The notes: generated by a model not told the origin, from the letters alone. 17,249 bases of DNA from Alphaproteobacteria bacterium (GCA_028293005.1 JAQGLH010000084.1:1-17249), one strand, 5' to 3'. Shown: positions 1 through 7,318, counted from the stretch's first letter. Translations and numbers: made by a program.

Positions 1-80
1 TCGATTGCGGTGCCGACGAGGCTGGCGGTGAGGACCCGCGCCGAGGAATTTCTCCCCGCTTGCTGCATTTGTCTGGCCAT
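1..80 (-). CDS. MFS transporter, N-terminal fragment (likely metabolite:H+ symporter type)
   Basis: This is a partial gene running off the left edge. On the minus strand an ATG (bases 80-78) follows a very good ribosome binding site (AGGAGGGG, about 4 nt upstream), and the frame stays open for 26 codons to the edge. The visible peptide has a short polar head and then RVLTASLVGTAI. In the metabolite:H+ symporter branch of the MFS (shikimate, proline and dicarboxylate porters) a similar stretch just precedes the EFYDF motif of the first membrane helix. The start and strand are seen; the family is inferred from about a dozen residues and could be another MFS branch. It is divergent from the DUF72 gene, so the two share the 81-251 intergenic region. 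Confidence 0.6.
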   Translation of the reverse strand, partial: MARQMQQAGRNSSARVLTASLVGTAI

Positions 81-117
81 CGATCCCCTCCTCGGCGAAA
101 GCGCTACCAAATCGAGC

Positions 118-159
118 GCGCGCCAAATAACAAGAGGGAAGAATCCCTCATTGGCGCGC
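118..159. promoter_or_regulatory. Nested inverted repeat in divergent intergenic region
   Basis: The outer arms GCGCGCCAA (118-126) and TTGGCGCGC (151-159) are perfect 9-bp complements. Inside them GAGGGA (134-139) and TCCCTC (144-149) form a second 6-bp stem around an AGAA loop. The left internal loop is 7 nt and the right is 1 nt. There is no T-tract on either strand, so it is not an ordinary terminator. It lies between divergent genes starting at 80 and 252, which suits an operator or a folded leader. The function is unknown. Clear promoter hexamers were not found in 81-251. Confidence 0.5.
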
Positions 160-180
160 TTTGGCGAAAGCGGCGCGAGA

Positions 181-219
181 GTCCAGCGCCAGCGTCCAGC
201 ACCGGAGTCCAGCACCGGG
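181..219. repeat. Three imperfect 13-bp tandem repeats upstream of DUF72 gene
   Basis: GTCCAGC recurs at 181, 194 and 207 with an exact 13-bp period. The units are GTCCAGCGCCAGC, GTCCAGCACCGGA and GTCCAGCACCGGG. The array ends about 33 bp before the DUF72 start. A separate 10-bp direct repeat, GGCGAAAGCG, sits at 94-103 and 163-172. These could be protein-binding direct repeats or the result of replication slippage. Confidence 0.5.
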
Positions 220-251
220 CTCAGCAGAGGGATAGTCGAGCAGAGGTGGAA

Positions 252-1091
252 ATGAGCACATCCGCAACGTCCCCGACCAGATCGATGTCCGGCTCGATTC
301 ACGTCGGCGTCGGCGGCTGGGACTTTGATCCGTGGCGCGGGACTTTCTATCCGCCCGGCCTCGCCAAGGCGAAGCAGCTCGAGCATGCCAGTCGCCGGCT
401 GACCGCGATCGAGATCAATGCGACGCATTACAAGCTGCAGAGGCCGGAGCTGTTCAAGCGCTGGGCGGACACGGCGCCCGACGGGTTCCGCTTCACGGTC
501 AAGGCCTCGCGCTTTTGCACCAACCGGCGCGTGCTCGCCGAAGGCGAAGAAGCGATCGCACGCTTTTGCGCGCAGGGCCTGACCGAGTTGGGCGACAAGC
601 TCGGGCCGATCCTGTGGCAGTTCATGGGCACAAAACGCTTCGAGCCGGACGATTTTGGAGCGTTCCTGACGCTGCTTCCGAAAAGCCAGGATGGCGTCGC
701 GCTGCGCCACGCGATCGAGCCGCGGCACGACAGCTTCAAGGACCCGGCGTTCATCGCGATGGCGCGCGAGGCAGGGGTGGCCGTGGTGTTCGCCGATTCC
801 GACGATTACCCCGAGATCGCCGACGTGACCGCCGATTTCACCTACGCCCGGCTGCAGCGCTCGCGCGAGGCCGCGGCCGAAGGCTATGATTCCGCGGCGC
901 TCGACCGCTGGGCGGCGATCGCCCGCGAATGGGCGGCGGGGAAGAGCCCCGCCGGGCTCGCTTATGTCGCGAAGCCGGCGGCGGTGCAGCCGCGCGACGC
1001 TTATATCTTCGTCATCGCCGGCGCGAAGGTGCGTGCGCCCGCTGCAGCCGAGGCGCTGATTGCGCGCCTTGGCTCGGAAGTCGCGCGTTGA
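252..1091 (+). CDS. DUF72 (YecE-like) domain protein
   Basis: This is a 279-residue protein of the DUF72/YecE family, which has a TIM-barrel-like fold and no firmly established biochemical role. Family hallmarks are the N-terminal GVGGWDFDPWRGTFYPP block (about residues 15-31), the AIEINATHYKLQRP strand, the F-TVKASRF segment, LGPILWQF and the RHDSF-like motif near the middle. The frame is open further upstream (to 60), but the ATG at 252 is preferred because it follows AGAGGTGG and the family homology begins just after it. No signal peptide or membrane helix is seen, so it is probably cytoplasmic. An aminotransferase gene follows on the same strand 67 bp downstream. Family assignment is firm; function is not assigned. 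Confidence 0.88.
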   Translation: MSTSATSPTRSMSGSIHVGVGGWDFDPWRGTFYPPGLAKAKQLEHASRRLTAIEINATHYKLQRPELFKRWADTAPDGFRFTVKASRFCTNRRVLAEGEEAIARFCAQGLTELGDKLGPILWQFMGTKRFEPDDFGAFLTLLPKSQDGVALRHAIEPRHDSFKDPAFIAMAREAGVAVVFADSDDYPEIADVTADFTYARLQRSREAAAEGYDSAALDRWAAIAREWAAGKSPAGLAYVAKPAAVQPRDAYIFVIAGAKVRAPAAAEALIARLGSEVAR

Positions 1092-1158
1092 TTGCTGTGC
1101 GTCCATCAGTTCGAATGTCGATGCATGCGGGACCCGCACCCGCCGCCTCAGAGGACAA

Positions 1159-2319
1159 ATGACGAATCGCCTTTTCGCCGAGCAGCCGGTGACGATCTTC
1201 GAGCATGTCTCCGGGCTCGCGCGAGCGCACGGCGCGGTCAACCTGGGTCAGGGCTTTCCCGATTTCGGTTGGCCCGAGGACGTCATCGCACGCGCTGCCG
1301 AGGCGCTGACGAGCGGGTCGAACCAATATCCCTCGATGCGCGGCCTGCCCGAGCTGCGCGAGGCAGTGTGCGACCATTATCGCCTCCACCAGGGCCTGGC
1401 GCTCGATCCCGGGCAAGTAACGGTCACCTCGGGCGGCACCGAAGCGCTCACCGCCGCGATCATCGGGTTAATCGAGCCCGGCGACGAGGTGCTGCTGTTC
1501 CAGCCGCTCTACGATTCCTATCTGCCGATCGTTCGCCAATGCGGCGGTGTGCCCAAGCTCGCGCGGCTGGAGCCGCCAGGCTGGCGCCTCACCGAAGCGC
1601 TGCTCGACGGCTTGTTCAGCGATCGCACCAAGGTCGTCATCTTCAACAATCCGCACAATCCGACCGGCCGGCGGTTCGACGAAGCCGAACTCCGGTTGCT
1701 CGCGGCAAAGTGCGTCCGTCATGACGCGATCGCGCTGGTCGACGAAGTGTGGGAGCATCTTTTGTTCGACGGTCGCGAGCATCTGCCGCTGGCGGCGCTA
1801 CCGGGCATGGCGGAGCGCACCGTCAAGGTCGGCTCGGCCGGCAAGATCTTCTCCGTGACCGGCTGGAAGGTCGGCTGGATGGTTGCGCCCAAGCGGCTGT
1901 CAGGGGCGATCGCCAACGCGCATCAATTCATCACCTTCACGACGCCGCCCAACCTGCAATCCGCGGTTGCGTTCGGCCTCGGCAAGGACAAAGCTTATTT
2001 CGATCAGATGCGCGCGGGCTTTGCCGCGGCGCGCGACAGGCTGGCGACGGGCCTCGAGCAGGCGGGCTTCGTCACGCTGCCATCCGAAGCGACCTATTTC
2101 CTCTGCGTCGATCTTGAAGCATCGGGTATCGCTGCGGACGACCTTAGCTTTTGCGAGCGTGCCGTGCGCGAAGCGGGGGTGGCGGCGATCCCGCTCTCGG
2201 CCTTCTACGCCGAAGAGCCGGTGCGCCACATCATCCGGCTGTGCTTCGCAAAGCGCGAGGAGACGCTCGCGGCGGGGATCGAACGGATGCGCGCGGCACG
2301 GCTGCTGTTCGCGGGCTAG
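1159..2319 (+). CDS. PLP-dependent aminotransferase, class I/II (YbdL/kynurenine aminotransferase-like)
   Basis: This 386-residue fold-type I PLP enzyme probably transfers the amino group of methionine or an aromatic amino acid to a 2-oxo acid in the cytoplasm. Visible motifs are VNLGQGFPDF near the N-terminus, SNQYPSMRGLPELR, the TSGGTEA phosphate-binding loop, NNPHNPTGRRF, ALVDEVWEHL, and SAGKIFSVTGWKVGW with the Schiff-base lysine at Lys229. The C-terminal HIIRLCFAK carries the substrate carboxylate-binding arginine. Relatives usually have Tyr in DEVYEHL, where this protein has Trp. The ATG at 1159 follows GAGGAC and gives the usual family length; the frame extends upstream without homology. 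The C-terminal codons and stop lie in a 19-bp tandem duplication. Exact substrate is unknown. Confidence 0.88.
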   Translation: MTNRLFAEQPVTIFEHVSGLARAHGAVNLGQGFPDFGWPEDVIARAAEALTSGSNQYPSMRGLPELREAVCDHYRLHQGLALDPGQVTVTSGGTEALTAAIIGLIEPGDEVLLFQPLYDSYLPIVRQCGGVPKLARLEPPGWRLTEALLDGLFSDRTKVVIFNNPHNPTGRRFDEAELRLLAAKCVRHDAIALVDEVWEHLLFDGREHLPLAALPGMAERTVKVGSAGKIFSVTGWKVGWMVAPKRLSGAIANAHQFITFTTPPNLQSAVAFGLGKDKAYFDQMRAGFAAARDRLATGLEQAGFVTLPSEATYFLCVDLEASGIAADDLSFCERAVREAGVAAIPLSAFYAEEPVRHIIRLCFAKREETLAAGIERMRAARLLFAG

Positions 2320-2349
2320 ATCCAGCCGGGCGGGCTAGATCCAGCCGGG
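2312..2349. repeat. Perfect 19-bp tandem duplication spanning the aminotransferase stop codon
   Basis: The unit CGGGCTAGATCCAGCCGGG occurs at 2312-2330 and again, base for base, at 2331-2349. The first copy contains the TAG stop (2317-2319) of the aminotransferase gene; the second lies just after it. This looks like a recent slippage event and leaves the protein C-terminus unchanged. Confidence 0.9.
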
Positions 2350-2477
2350 CACACCAAGAAACGAATTCGAGTTGGAACTGGCCCTTTCGAACCGCGCCCA
2401 AATGCTGGTGAATCCCTGCTTGTTGGTATAGACTGCGGACCGAGTGCTGCGTCGCTATAAATAAGGGAGGATGCACA

Positions 2478-2909
2478 ATGACCACTCGTAACTTTGCCTT
2501 GGTGTTCGGCATTATCTTCGTGATTGTCGGGATCGCCGGCTTCATTCCCGGTCTCTCGCAAATGCCGCACGCTGAACATCCGCAGCTTCAGGTCGATGCT
2601 TATTATGGGCTGCTGCTCGGGCTGTTCCCAGTCAATATCCTGCACAATATCGTGCACATCCTGTTCGGCGTGTGGGGCCTTGCCGCCTATCGCAGCCTGG
2701 GCGGTGCACGGCTCTATGCGCGCGGCGTTGCCGTGATCTACGCGTTGGTCGCAATCGCCGGCCTGGTGCCCGGGCTCAACACCGGGTTCGGGTTGGTGCC
2801 TTTGTTCGGCAATGACGTCTGGCTGCACGCTCTGCTCGCCCTCGCGGGGGCTTATTTCGGCTGGGTTCATCGCGACGCGGTGGCGGACACGATCGTTCCG
2901 GCGGCCTGA
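2478..2909 (+). CDS. DUF4383 domain membrane protein
   Basis: This is a 143-residue integral membrane protein of the DUF4383 family, whose function is not known. Four hydrophobic segments are evident: about residues 5-25, 43-70 (containing the NILHNIVHILFGVWGL block typical of the family), 82-100 and 112-130. His-rich patches (HNIVH) lie in the second segment. The start is secure: AGGGAGGA stands 7 nt upstream of the ATG. The upstream gap 2320-2477 holds the 19-bp duplication and AT-rich tracts (TATAGA at 2427, TATAAA at 2456) that could be -10 elements, but no convincing -35. An intrinsic terminator follows directly. Small proteins of this family are often annotated simply as membrane proteins. 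Confidence 0.85.
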   Translation: MTTRNFALVFGIIFVIVGIAGFIPGLSQMPHAEHPQLQVDAYYGLLLGLFPVNILHNIVHILFGVWGLAAYRSLGGARLYARGVAVIYALVAIAGLVPGLNTGFGLVPLFGNDVWLHALLALAGAYFGWVHRDAVADTIVPAA

Positions 2910-2934
2910 TTGCCGGCCCTAGCCTGATCATCGG

Positions 2935-2963
2935 AAAGGGCGGCTGATTCAGCCGCCCTTTTT
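2935..2963 (+). terminator. Intrinsic terminator after DUF4383 gene
   Basis: GGGCGGCTGA (2938-2947) pairs with TCAGCCGCCC (2949-2958), with preceding A residues pairing to the start of a TTTTT tract (2959-2963). The hairpin begins about 28 bp after the DUF4383 stop. It has a GC-rich stem followed by a U-run, the classic Rho-independent form. Confidence 0.88.
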
Positions 2964-2997
2964 GTTCGTGCGGTTTGTCGCATGATTCAACGCGAAT

Positions 2998-3009
2998 TGC
3001 AGCGCTGCA
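2998..3009. promoter_or_regulatory. 12-bp perfect palindrome upstream of L,D-transpeptidase
   Basis: TGCAGCGCTGCA is a perfect palindrome about 150 bp upstream of the transpeptidase start, in the 249-bp gap between the DUF4383 stop and the next gene. It could be an operator. The rest of this gap (2964-3158) shows no convincing promoter or reading frame. Confidence 0.25.
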
Positions 3010-3158
3010 GGTACCCCCGCGTTGTCAATTCCTGGTAAACTATGTCCTTTGCGATCAGATTGTTGCCTCAGAGTGACGGGCGCCTCGAAATCGCCGCAGC
3101 GGGCGAGTCATCCTGGGGAAAGGTAGCTCGGCTTAGGACTTTGCGTTAAGGACAAGCC

Positions 3159-4433
3159 ATGAACATTCTTAATCGTCTCGCCTCGGCATCGCTGCTTCTT
3201 GCCGCCACCAGCGCGCCCGCGCTCGCGCAGCTCCAAAATGGCGAGGCGCCGACGCCCGAGCAGGTTGCCGCCGGCGAGGTGCCCGCCACTCCGGTGCAGG
3301 AGAAGGAGCAGGCGATGCGTGCGCTCCAGGCGCAGATGGCGGCGGTGCACTGGACGCGGCCCGCGGCGCAGGAACTGCTCGCTTATGTCCAACGCATCGG
3401 CGAGGAGGGTCTCGATCCGCTCGACTATAACGCCGACCGGCTGCAGGCAGCGCTCGCTGCGCCCGACGATGCCGCGCTGTCGTTCATCGCGACCGACATC
3501 TTCCTGCGGGTCTCGGCCGATCTCGCGCTCGGCCATGCCCGCTCGGACGGCCGCGTCGACTGGTTCGCGTCGGACGACGATCTCGACAGCAATGCCCAAT
3601 TCGCGCTGATGCAGCGCGCGATCGCGAACAGCAATGTCCGCGATACGTTGACCTCGTTGCTGCCGACCCATCCGCAATATGCCGAGCTCAAGGCCGCACT
3701 CGCCTCCGCTCCGGACCAGGCGACGCGCGACATCGTGCGCGCCAATCTCGACCGCTGGCGCTGGCTGCCGCGCGATCTCGGCAAACGCTATGTGATCGTC
3801 AACGTGCCGGCCTATACCGCCGCGCTTGTCGAAGACGGCAGAGTAGTCGCCCGCCACAAGGTGATTGTCGGAAAGCCGGACACCGCGACGCCGCAGCTCA
3901 GCGCGGTCGCGACCGCGGTTATCTTCAATCCGTGGTGGGAAGTCCCCGACAGCATCGCCGACGAGGTCAAGGGCAAGAAAGGCTATGTCTCCGTCAAAAA
4001 CGGCGACAAGGTCCGCTACCGGCAGCCGCCGGGGCCGTCGAACGCGCTTGGCCGGATGAAGGTGGTGATGCCGAACGACTACGCCATCTATCTCCACGAC
4101 ACGCCGTCGAAGTCGTTGTTCTCCAAGCAGGTGCGCGCGTTCAGTCACGGCTGCATCCGCACCCAGGACGCGCTCGGCTTCGCACAGCTCCTGCTCGCCA
4201 ATCCCGAGTGGGACAAAGCCGCGATCAATCGCGCGATCGCGACCAAGAAGACGGTCAAGGCCGAAGCGACGATCAGCACGCCGATCTATATCGCCTATTT
4301 CACCGCAGCTGCGATCAAGGACGGCGGTGGGATCCGCACCTATCCCGACCTCTATGCCCGCGACGCCAAGGTGGTGACGGTGCTCAACAGCCGTAGCGGC
4401 GACGTCGACGTCGCTTCGTCAGGAACGAGATAG
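3159..4433 (+). CDS. L,D-transpeptidase, YcbB-like (YkuD catalytic domain)
   Basis: This 424-residue secreted enzyme is predicted to form or remodel peptide cross-links in periplasmic peptidoglycan. A Sec signal peptide is clear: residues 1-23, MNIL..LASASLLLAATSAPALA, with a likely cut before Gln24. Residues about 50-200 look like the scaffold region of the YcbB class (DPLDYNADRL motif). The YkuD domain spans about 211-345 and carries the catalytic SHGCIR motif with His330 and the nucleophile Cys332. The HDTPSK and FNPWWEVPDSI segments are also typical. AAGGA lies 6 nt before the ATG. It converges with a second transpeptidase gene 69 bp away. No T-tract terminator was found between them. Confidence 0.9.
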   Translation: MNILNRLASASLLLAATSAPALAQLQNGEAPTPEQVAAGEVPATPVQEKEQAMRALQAQMAAVHWTRPAAQELLAYVQRIGEEGLDPLDYNADRLQAALAAPDDAALSFIATDIFLRVSADLALGHARSDGRVDWFASDDDLDSNAQFALMQRAIANSNVRDTLTSLLPTHPQYAELKAALASAPDQATRDIVRANLDRWRWLPRDLGKRYVIVNVPAYTAALVEDGRVVARHKVIVGKPDTATPQLSAVATAVIFNPWWEVPDSIADEVKGKKGYVSVKNGDKVRYRQPPGPSNALGRMKVVMPNDYAIYLHDTPSKSLFSKQVRAFSHGCIRTQDALGFAQLLLANPEWDKAAINRAIATKKTVKAEATISTPIYIAYFTAAAIKDGGGIRTYPDLYARDAKVVTVLNSRSGDVDVASSGTR

Positions 4434-4502
4434 GGGTTCGTCAGACAGGTTCGAGCGGGCTTTGGAGCGAGGCTCCGGATCGCCGGGGATGGTGGCGGGC
4501 GA

Positions 4503-5132
4503 TCAGACCTTGTCGGCGTAGAGCAGGCGGCCCGGCCCCAGCCGATACAGAACATACTGAAGGTTCGTCTCGGACAAGGCGAAACAGCCTTCGCTGCGGC
4601 CGAGCTTGCCATGTTGGACGGCGACTTCCGGCTCCGCGTACCAGGCCGAGTGAATGACGATCGCGCGCGTCTCGGCATTACTGTTGCTGTAATCGAGTCC
4701 CGTGAGCTGCAGCGAGCGGCCGTATTTGCCGTAATAGATCCTGCCGGTGACATAGGCGCCGGCCGACGATGCCTCCGATCCCGGGACGTTCGAGAAGCGT
4801 TCGAGCCAGCCGGAATGAGCGGGATCGGAGCCGCGGCCGTGGGCAACCTGGTAGCTGGTCACCATGCCGCTCGCGACGTCGAGCAGATAGAAGCGGGGAT
4901 CACGCGACGCCCTGGCAAAATCGGTGATCCCGATCACGTCCTGATGCGGGATCGAGGCGCTCTTGGCGACGAGCGCGGCGCGGGCACGATCAAGCAGCGC
5001 CGGACTGATCTGCGGCTGGAGAAGCTTCGGTGTCGCGAACGCGGTTGCGGCCACGGCCGGACGCGCCGCGGCGACCAGTCCTGCTGCAGCTCCCACCTGG
5101 AGCATATTTCGACGCGTCAGAAGCAGACCCAT
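4503..5132 (-). CDS. Murein L,D-transpeptidase catalytic domain family protein (YkuD_2 type), Tat-like signal
   Basis: This 209-residue protein belongs to the short single-domain murein L,D-transpeptidase family. The C-terminal half has VIHSAWYAEP and then LGRSEGCFALSE, where Cys183 is the likely nucleophile. The N-terminus reads LLTRRNMLQVGAAAGLVAAARPAVAA, a twin-arginine-like export signal. The frame is open upstream to an ATG at 5228, but that would put 32 basic residues before the signal and has no ribosome binding site, so the ATG at 5132 is preferred. GGGGAG sits only 1-2 nt before it, so the start is not certain; a possible promoter at 5149-5177 supports it. The role is probably periplasmic peptidoglycan modification. 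It is convergent with the YcbB-like gene and divergent from the DNA ligase gene. Confidence 0.8.
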   Translation of the reverse strand: MGLLLTRRNMLQVGAAAGLVAAARPAVAATAFATPKLLQPQISPALLDRARAALVAKSASIPHQDVIGITDFARASRDPRFYLLDVASGMVTSYQVAHGRGSDPAHSGWLERFSNVPGSEASSAGAYVTGRIYYGKYGRSLQLTGLDYSNSNAETRAIVIHSAWYAEPEVAVQHGKLGRSEGCFALSETNLQYVLYRLGPGRLLYADKV

Positions 5133-5148
5133 TCTCCCCGAACCGGGC

Positions 5149-5177
5149 ACAATAACCGTTTTGTGCTTCAATCTCAA
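5149..5177 (-). promoter_or_regulatory. Candidate sigma70-type promoter for the Tat-exported transpeptidase
   Basis: On the minus strand TTGAGA (5177-5172) and TATTGT (5154-5149) are separated by exactly 17 bp. The -10 ends 16 nt before the preferred ATG, so the leader would be only about 10 nt. The hexamers match consensus at 4 and 4 of 6 positions. This supports the 5132 start over the upstream one, but is unproven. Confidence 0.35.
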
Positions 5178-5248
5178 CGTGCGGAGGCGGTTCTTGCAGA
5201 TTTCGGTCGTGCAGCGGAATCGCTTCATCGCATTATCGGGAACAAACG

Positions 5249-5264
5249 TTAAAGAAGATTAACC
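5249..5264. promoter_or_regulatory. TTAA-N6-TTAACC, CtrA-like site in divergent region
   Basis: TTAA (5249-5252) and TTAACC (5259-5264) flank a 6-nt spacer. The alphaproteobacterial cell-cycle regulator CtrA recognises TTAA-N7-TTAA, so this is a near match with the spacer one base short. It lies between the transpeptidase start at 5132 and the ligase start at 5364. It may be chance in the one AT-rich patch here. Confidence 0.25.
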
Positions 5265-5363
5265 GGTGTGGCGCCTTGGATTGCAGGCGCGGACGCGATG
5301 CAAAGCAATGGAACCGGACCGGAAACAGCGGAGTCTTTCGTCGATGCGAAGGGCAGGAGCAGG

Positions 5364-6410
5364 ATGAGCGGGTTCGAACAGTTGAGCGTGAAACCGGGCC
5401 TGGCGCCGATGGAGGCGAAGCTGGTCGACGTGCTGCCGCGCGAGCCGGGATGGCAGTACGAACCGAAATGGGACGGTTTTCGGTGCCTGATCTTCCGTGC
5501 GGGAGGCGAAGTCGAGCTCCAATCCAAGTCGGGCAAACCGCTCGCCCGCTATTTTCCGGAGATCGTGGCGGCGGTGCTCGCGCTTGATGCCGACAAGGTG
5601 GTGCTCGACGGGGAGCTGATCATTTCGATCGGCGATCATCTGTCGTTCGATGCGCTGCAGATGCGTCTCCACCCAGCCGACAGCCGGATCCGGCGACTGT
5701 CGCGGGAAACGCCCGCGCGCGTGATGCTGTTCGATTGCCTCACAGAGGACGGCGACACCCTGCTCGACCGCCCGCTTTGGGAACGCCGCGCCGCGCTCGA
5801 GCGCCTCTATGCGCGCAACGATGCTCCGGCCTTCCGGCTTTCGCCTTATACCAATGATGCCGATCTGGCGCAGCAATGGCTCGACCAAGCCGGAGGTGCG
5901 CTCGATGGGGTCGTGGCCAAGCGGCGCGACGCCCCTTACGAGCCAGGCGAGCGGGCGATGCTGAAGATCAAGCAGATGCGTACCGCCGACTGTGTCGTCG
6001 GCGGCTTCCGTTATGGGGCGAACAGCCGGGAAGTCGGGTCGCTGTTGCTCGGCATGTACAATCGGGAGGGCAAGCTCGATCATGTCGGCTTCACCTCATC
6101 GATCCCTCCAGACACAAGAGCGGCGCTGACTAAGCGGCTGGAGGCGCTGAGCGAGCCGCCGGGCTTCACCGGTAATGCACCGGGCGGCCCGAGCCGCTGG
6201 AGCACCGACCGCTCGGGAGACTGGCAGCCGCTGAGGCCCGAACTGGTCGCCGAAGTGCGTTACGATCATGTCACCGGCCACCGCTTCCGGCATGGCACCA
6301 AATTCCTGCGCTGGCGGCCCGACAAGGCGCCGGAACAATGCCGGATGGACCAGCTCGAGCATGAAGCCCGGCCGGCGCAGCTCATCGCCACGCTGGAGGG
6401 GGCACAATGA
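5364..6410 (+). CDS. ligC: ATP-dependent DNA ligase, LigC-type
   Basis: This 348-residue enzyme seals DNA nicks using ATP. Motif I is EPKWDGFR with the adenylated Lys35. Also visible are VVLDGEL (about residues 74-80), VMLFDCL, DGVVAKR (motif IV) and MLKIKQMRTADCVVGGF (motif V leading into the OB domain). The C-terminal ELVAEVRYDHVTG..FRHGTKFLRWRPDK stretch resembles stand-alone mycobacterial LigC rather than generic viral ligases. Length fits a ligase core plus OB fold, with no phosphoesterase or polymerase domain attached. The ATG at 5364 follows AGGAG by 4 nt; the frame is open further upstream (to about 5268) without homology. The stop overlaps the next gene by ATGA, implying translational coupling. 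No LexA-type box was seen upstream. Calling it a fragment of a split LigD is the main alternative. Confidence 0.85.
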   Translation: MSGFEQLSVKPGLAPMEAKLVDVLPREPGWQYEPKWDGFRCLIFRAGGEVELQSKSGKPLARYFPEIVAAVLALDADKVVLDGELIISIGDHLSFDALQMRLHPADSRIRRLSRETPARVMLFDCLTEDGDTLLDRPLWERRAALERLYARNDAPAFRLSPYTNDADLAQQWLDQAGGALDGVVAKRRDAPYEPGERAMLKIKQMRTADCVVGGFRYGANSREVGSLLLGMYNREGKLDHVGFTSSIPPDTRAALTKRLEALSEPPGFTGNAPGGPSRWSTDRSGDWQPLRPELVAEVRYDHVTGHRFRHGTKFLRWRPDKAPEQCRMDQLEHEARPAQLIATLEGAQ

Positions 6411-7318
6411 GCAAGGCCGTGCAGCAACCAGATGCGCGGGAGGACTCGCTGATTGCCGGGGTGAAGCTCAGCCATCCCGACAAGGTGCTCTACCCCGACC
6501 AGGGCATCACCAAGATCGAGCTTGCCCATTATTATGCCGCGGTCGCCGATGCGATGCTCCCGCACGTCGCCTTTCGGCCGATCACGATGGTGCGTTGCCC
6601 GACCGGGCAGGACAAGAAATGCTTCTATCAGCGCCACGCCGGCTCGGGCGTGCCCGAGCAGCTGAGCGAAGTGAAGGTGCCGGGCTTCGACGAACCCTAT
6701 CTCGCCATCACCGACGTGGCCGGGCTGATCGCGATGGTGCAGATGGGCGTGCTCGAAGTCCATCCCTGGGGAGTCACGACGCAGCATCCGGACCGGCCGG
6801 ACCGGATCATCTTCGATCTCGACCCAGCCGAGAATCTCGGCTTCGAGGCGGTGTTGCGCGCGGCGCATGATGTGCGCGCTCGCCTTTCCGCGCTCGGCCT
6901 CGTCAGCTTCGTCAAGACCACGGGCGGGAAGGGACTGCACGTCGTGCTGCCGATCGAACCGGTCGACTGGCTCGCGGCGAAAGCCTTCGCCAAGGCGCTA
7001 TCGGAAAGCATGGCGAGCACGGCGCCGCAGCTTTATCTGACGCGCATCTCGAAGGCGGAGCGCAGCGGCCGAATCTTCATCGACTATCTCCGCAACGATC
7101 CGACCTCGACCGCGGTCGGGGCTTACTCGACCCGCTCGCGAGCAGGCGCGCCGGTCGCATTGCCGATCGGCTGGGACGAGGTCACGCCGAAGCTGGATCC
7201 CTCCTCGTTCACGGTCAAGACCGTGCCGGCGCTGCTGACGCGGCGAAAGGCCGACCCATGGGCAGCCCTGCTCGAGTCCGAACAGTCTCTGCCGCCGATC
7301 GAGACGATCCCGAGCTAG
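6407..7318 (+). CDS. LigD-type DNA polymerase/primase (PolDom, Prim-PolC-like)
   Basis: This 303-residue protein is the archaeo-eukaryotic-primase-type polymerase domain found in bacterial NHEJ LigD proteins, here as a separate gene. Such enzymes fill gaps with nucleotides, often ribonucleotides, before ligation. It has KLSHPDKVLYPDQGITK at the start, HPWGVTT, the metal-binding IIFDLDPAE with Asp137 and Asp139, KTTGGKGLHVVLP with His178, and IFIDYLRN with Asp226. The catalytic set therefore looks intact and the length is that of a complete PolDom. It starts inside the ligase stop codon (4-bp overlap). No Ku or 3'-phosphoesterase gene is in the window. In mycobacteria a comparable LigC/Prim-PolC pair is linked to excision repair rather than NHEJ, and a similar role is inferred here. 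Confidence 0.85.
   Translation: MSKAVQQPDAREDSLIAGVKLSHPDKVLYPDQGITKIELAHYYAAVADAMLPHVAFRPITMVRCPTGQDKKCFYQRHAGSGVPEQLSEVKVPGFDEPYLAITDVAGLIAMVQMGVLEVHPWGVTTQHPDRPDRIIFDLDPAENLGFEAVLRAAHDVRARLSALGLVSFVKTTGGKGLHVVLPIEPVDWLAAKAFAKALSESMASTAPQLYLTRISKAERSGRIFIDYLRNDPTSTAVGAYSTRSRAGAPVALPIGWDEVTPKLDPSSFTVKTVPALLTRRKADPWAALLESEQSLPPIETIPS

Noticed and set aside
60..251. Upstream extension of the DUF72 reading frame
   Set aside because: It is low in family similarity, runs through the repeat-rich intergenic region, and the ATG at 252 has a good ribosome binding site.
2316..2870. Minus-strand open frame of 184 codons over the DUF4383 gene
   Set aside because: The plus-strand protein has four membrane segments, a strong ribosome binding site and a terminator; the antisense frame has none of these.
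3108..4148. Long minus-strand open frame of 346 codons opposite the YcbB-like transpeptidase
   Set aside because: It is an antisense shadow in GC-rich coding DNA: Arg-rich, no recognisable motif, and the plus strand has a signal peptide and catalytic SHGCIR motif.
5133..5228. N-terminal extension of the Tat-signal transpeptidase to an ATG at 5228
   Set aside because: It would bury the export signal behind 32 basic residues, and no ribosome binding site precedes it.
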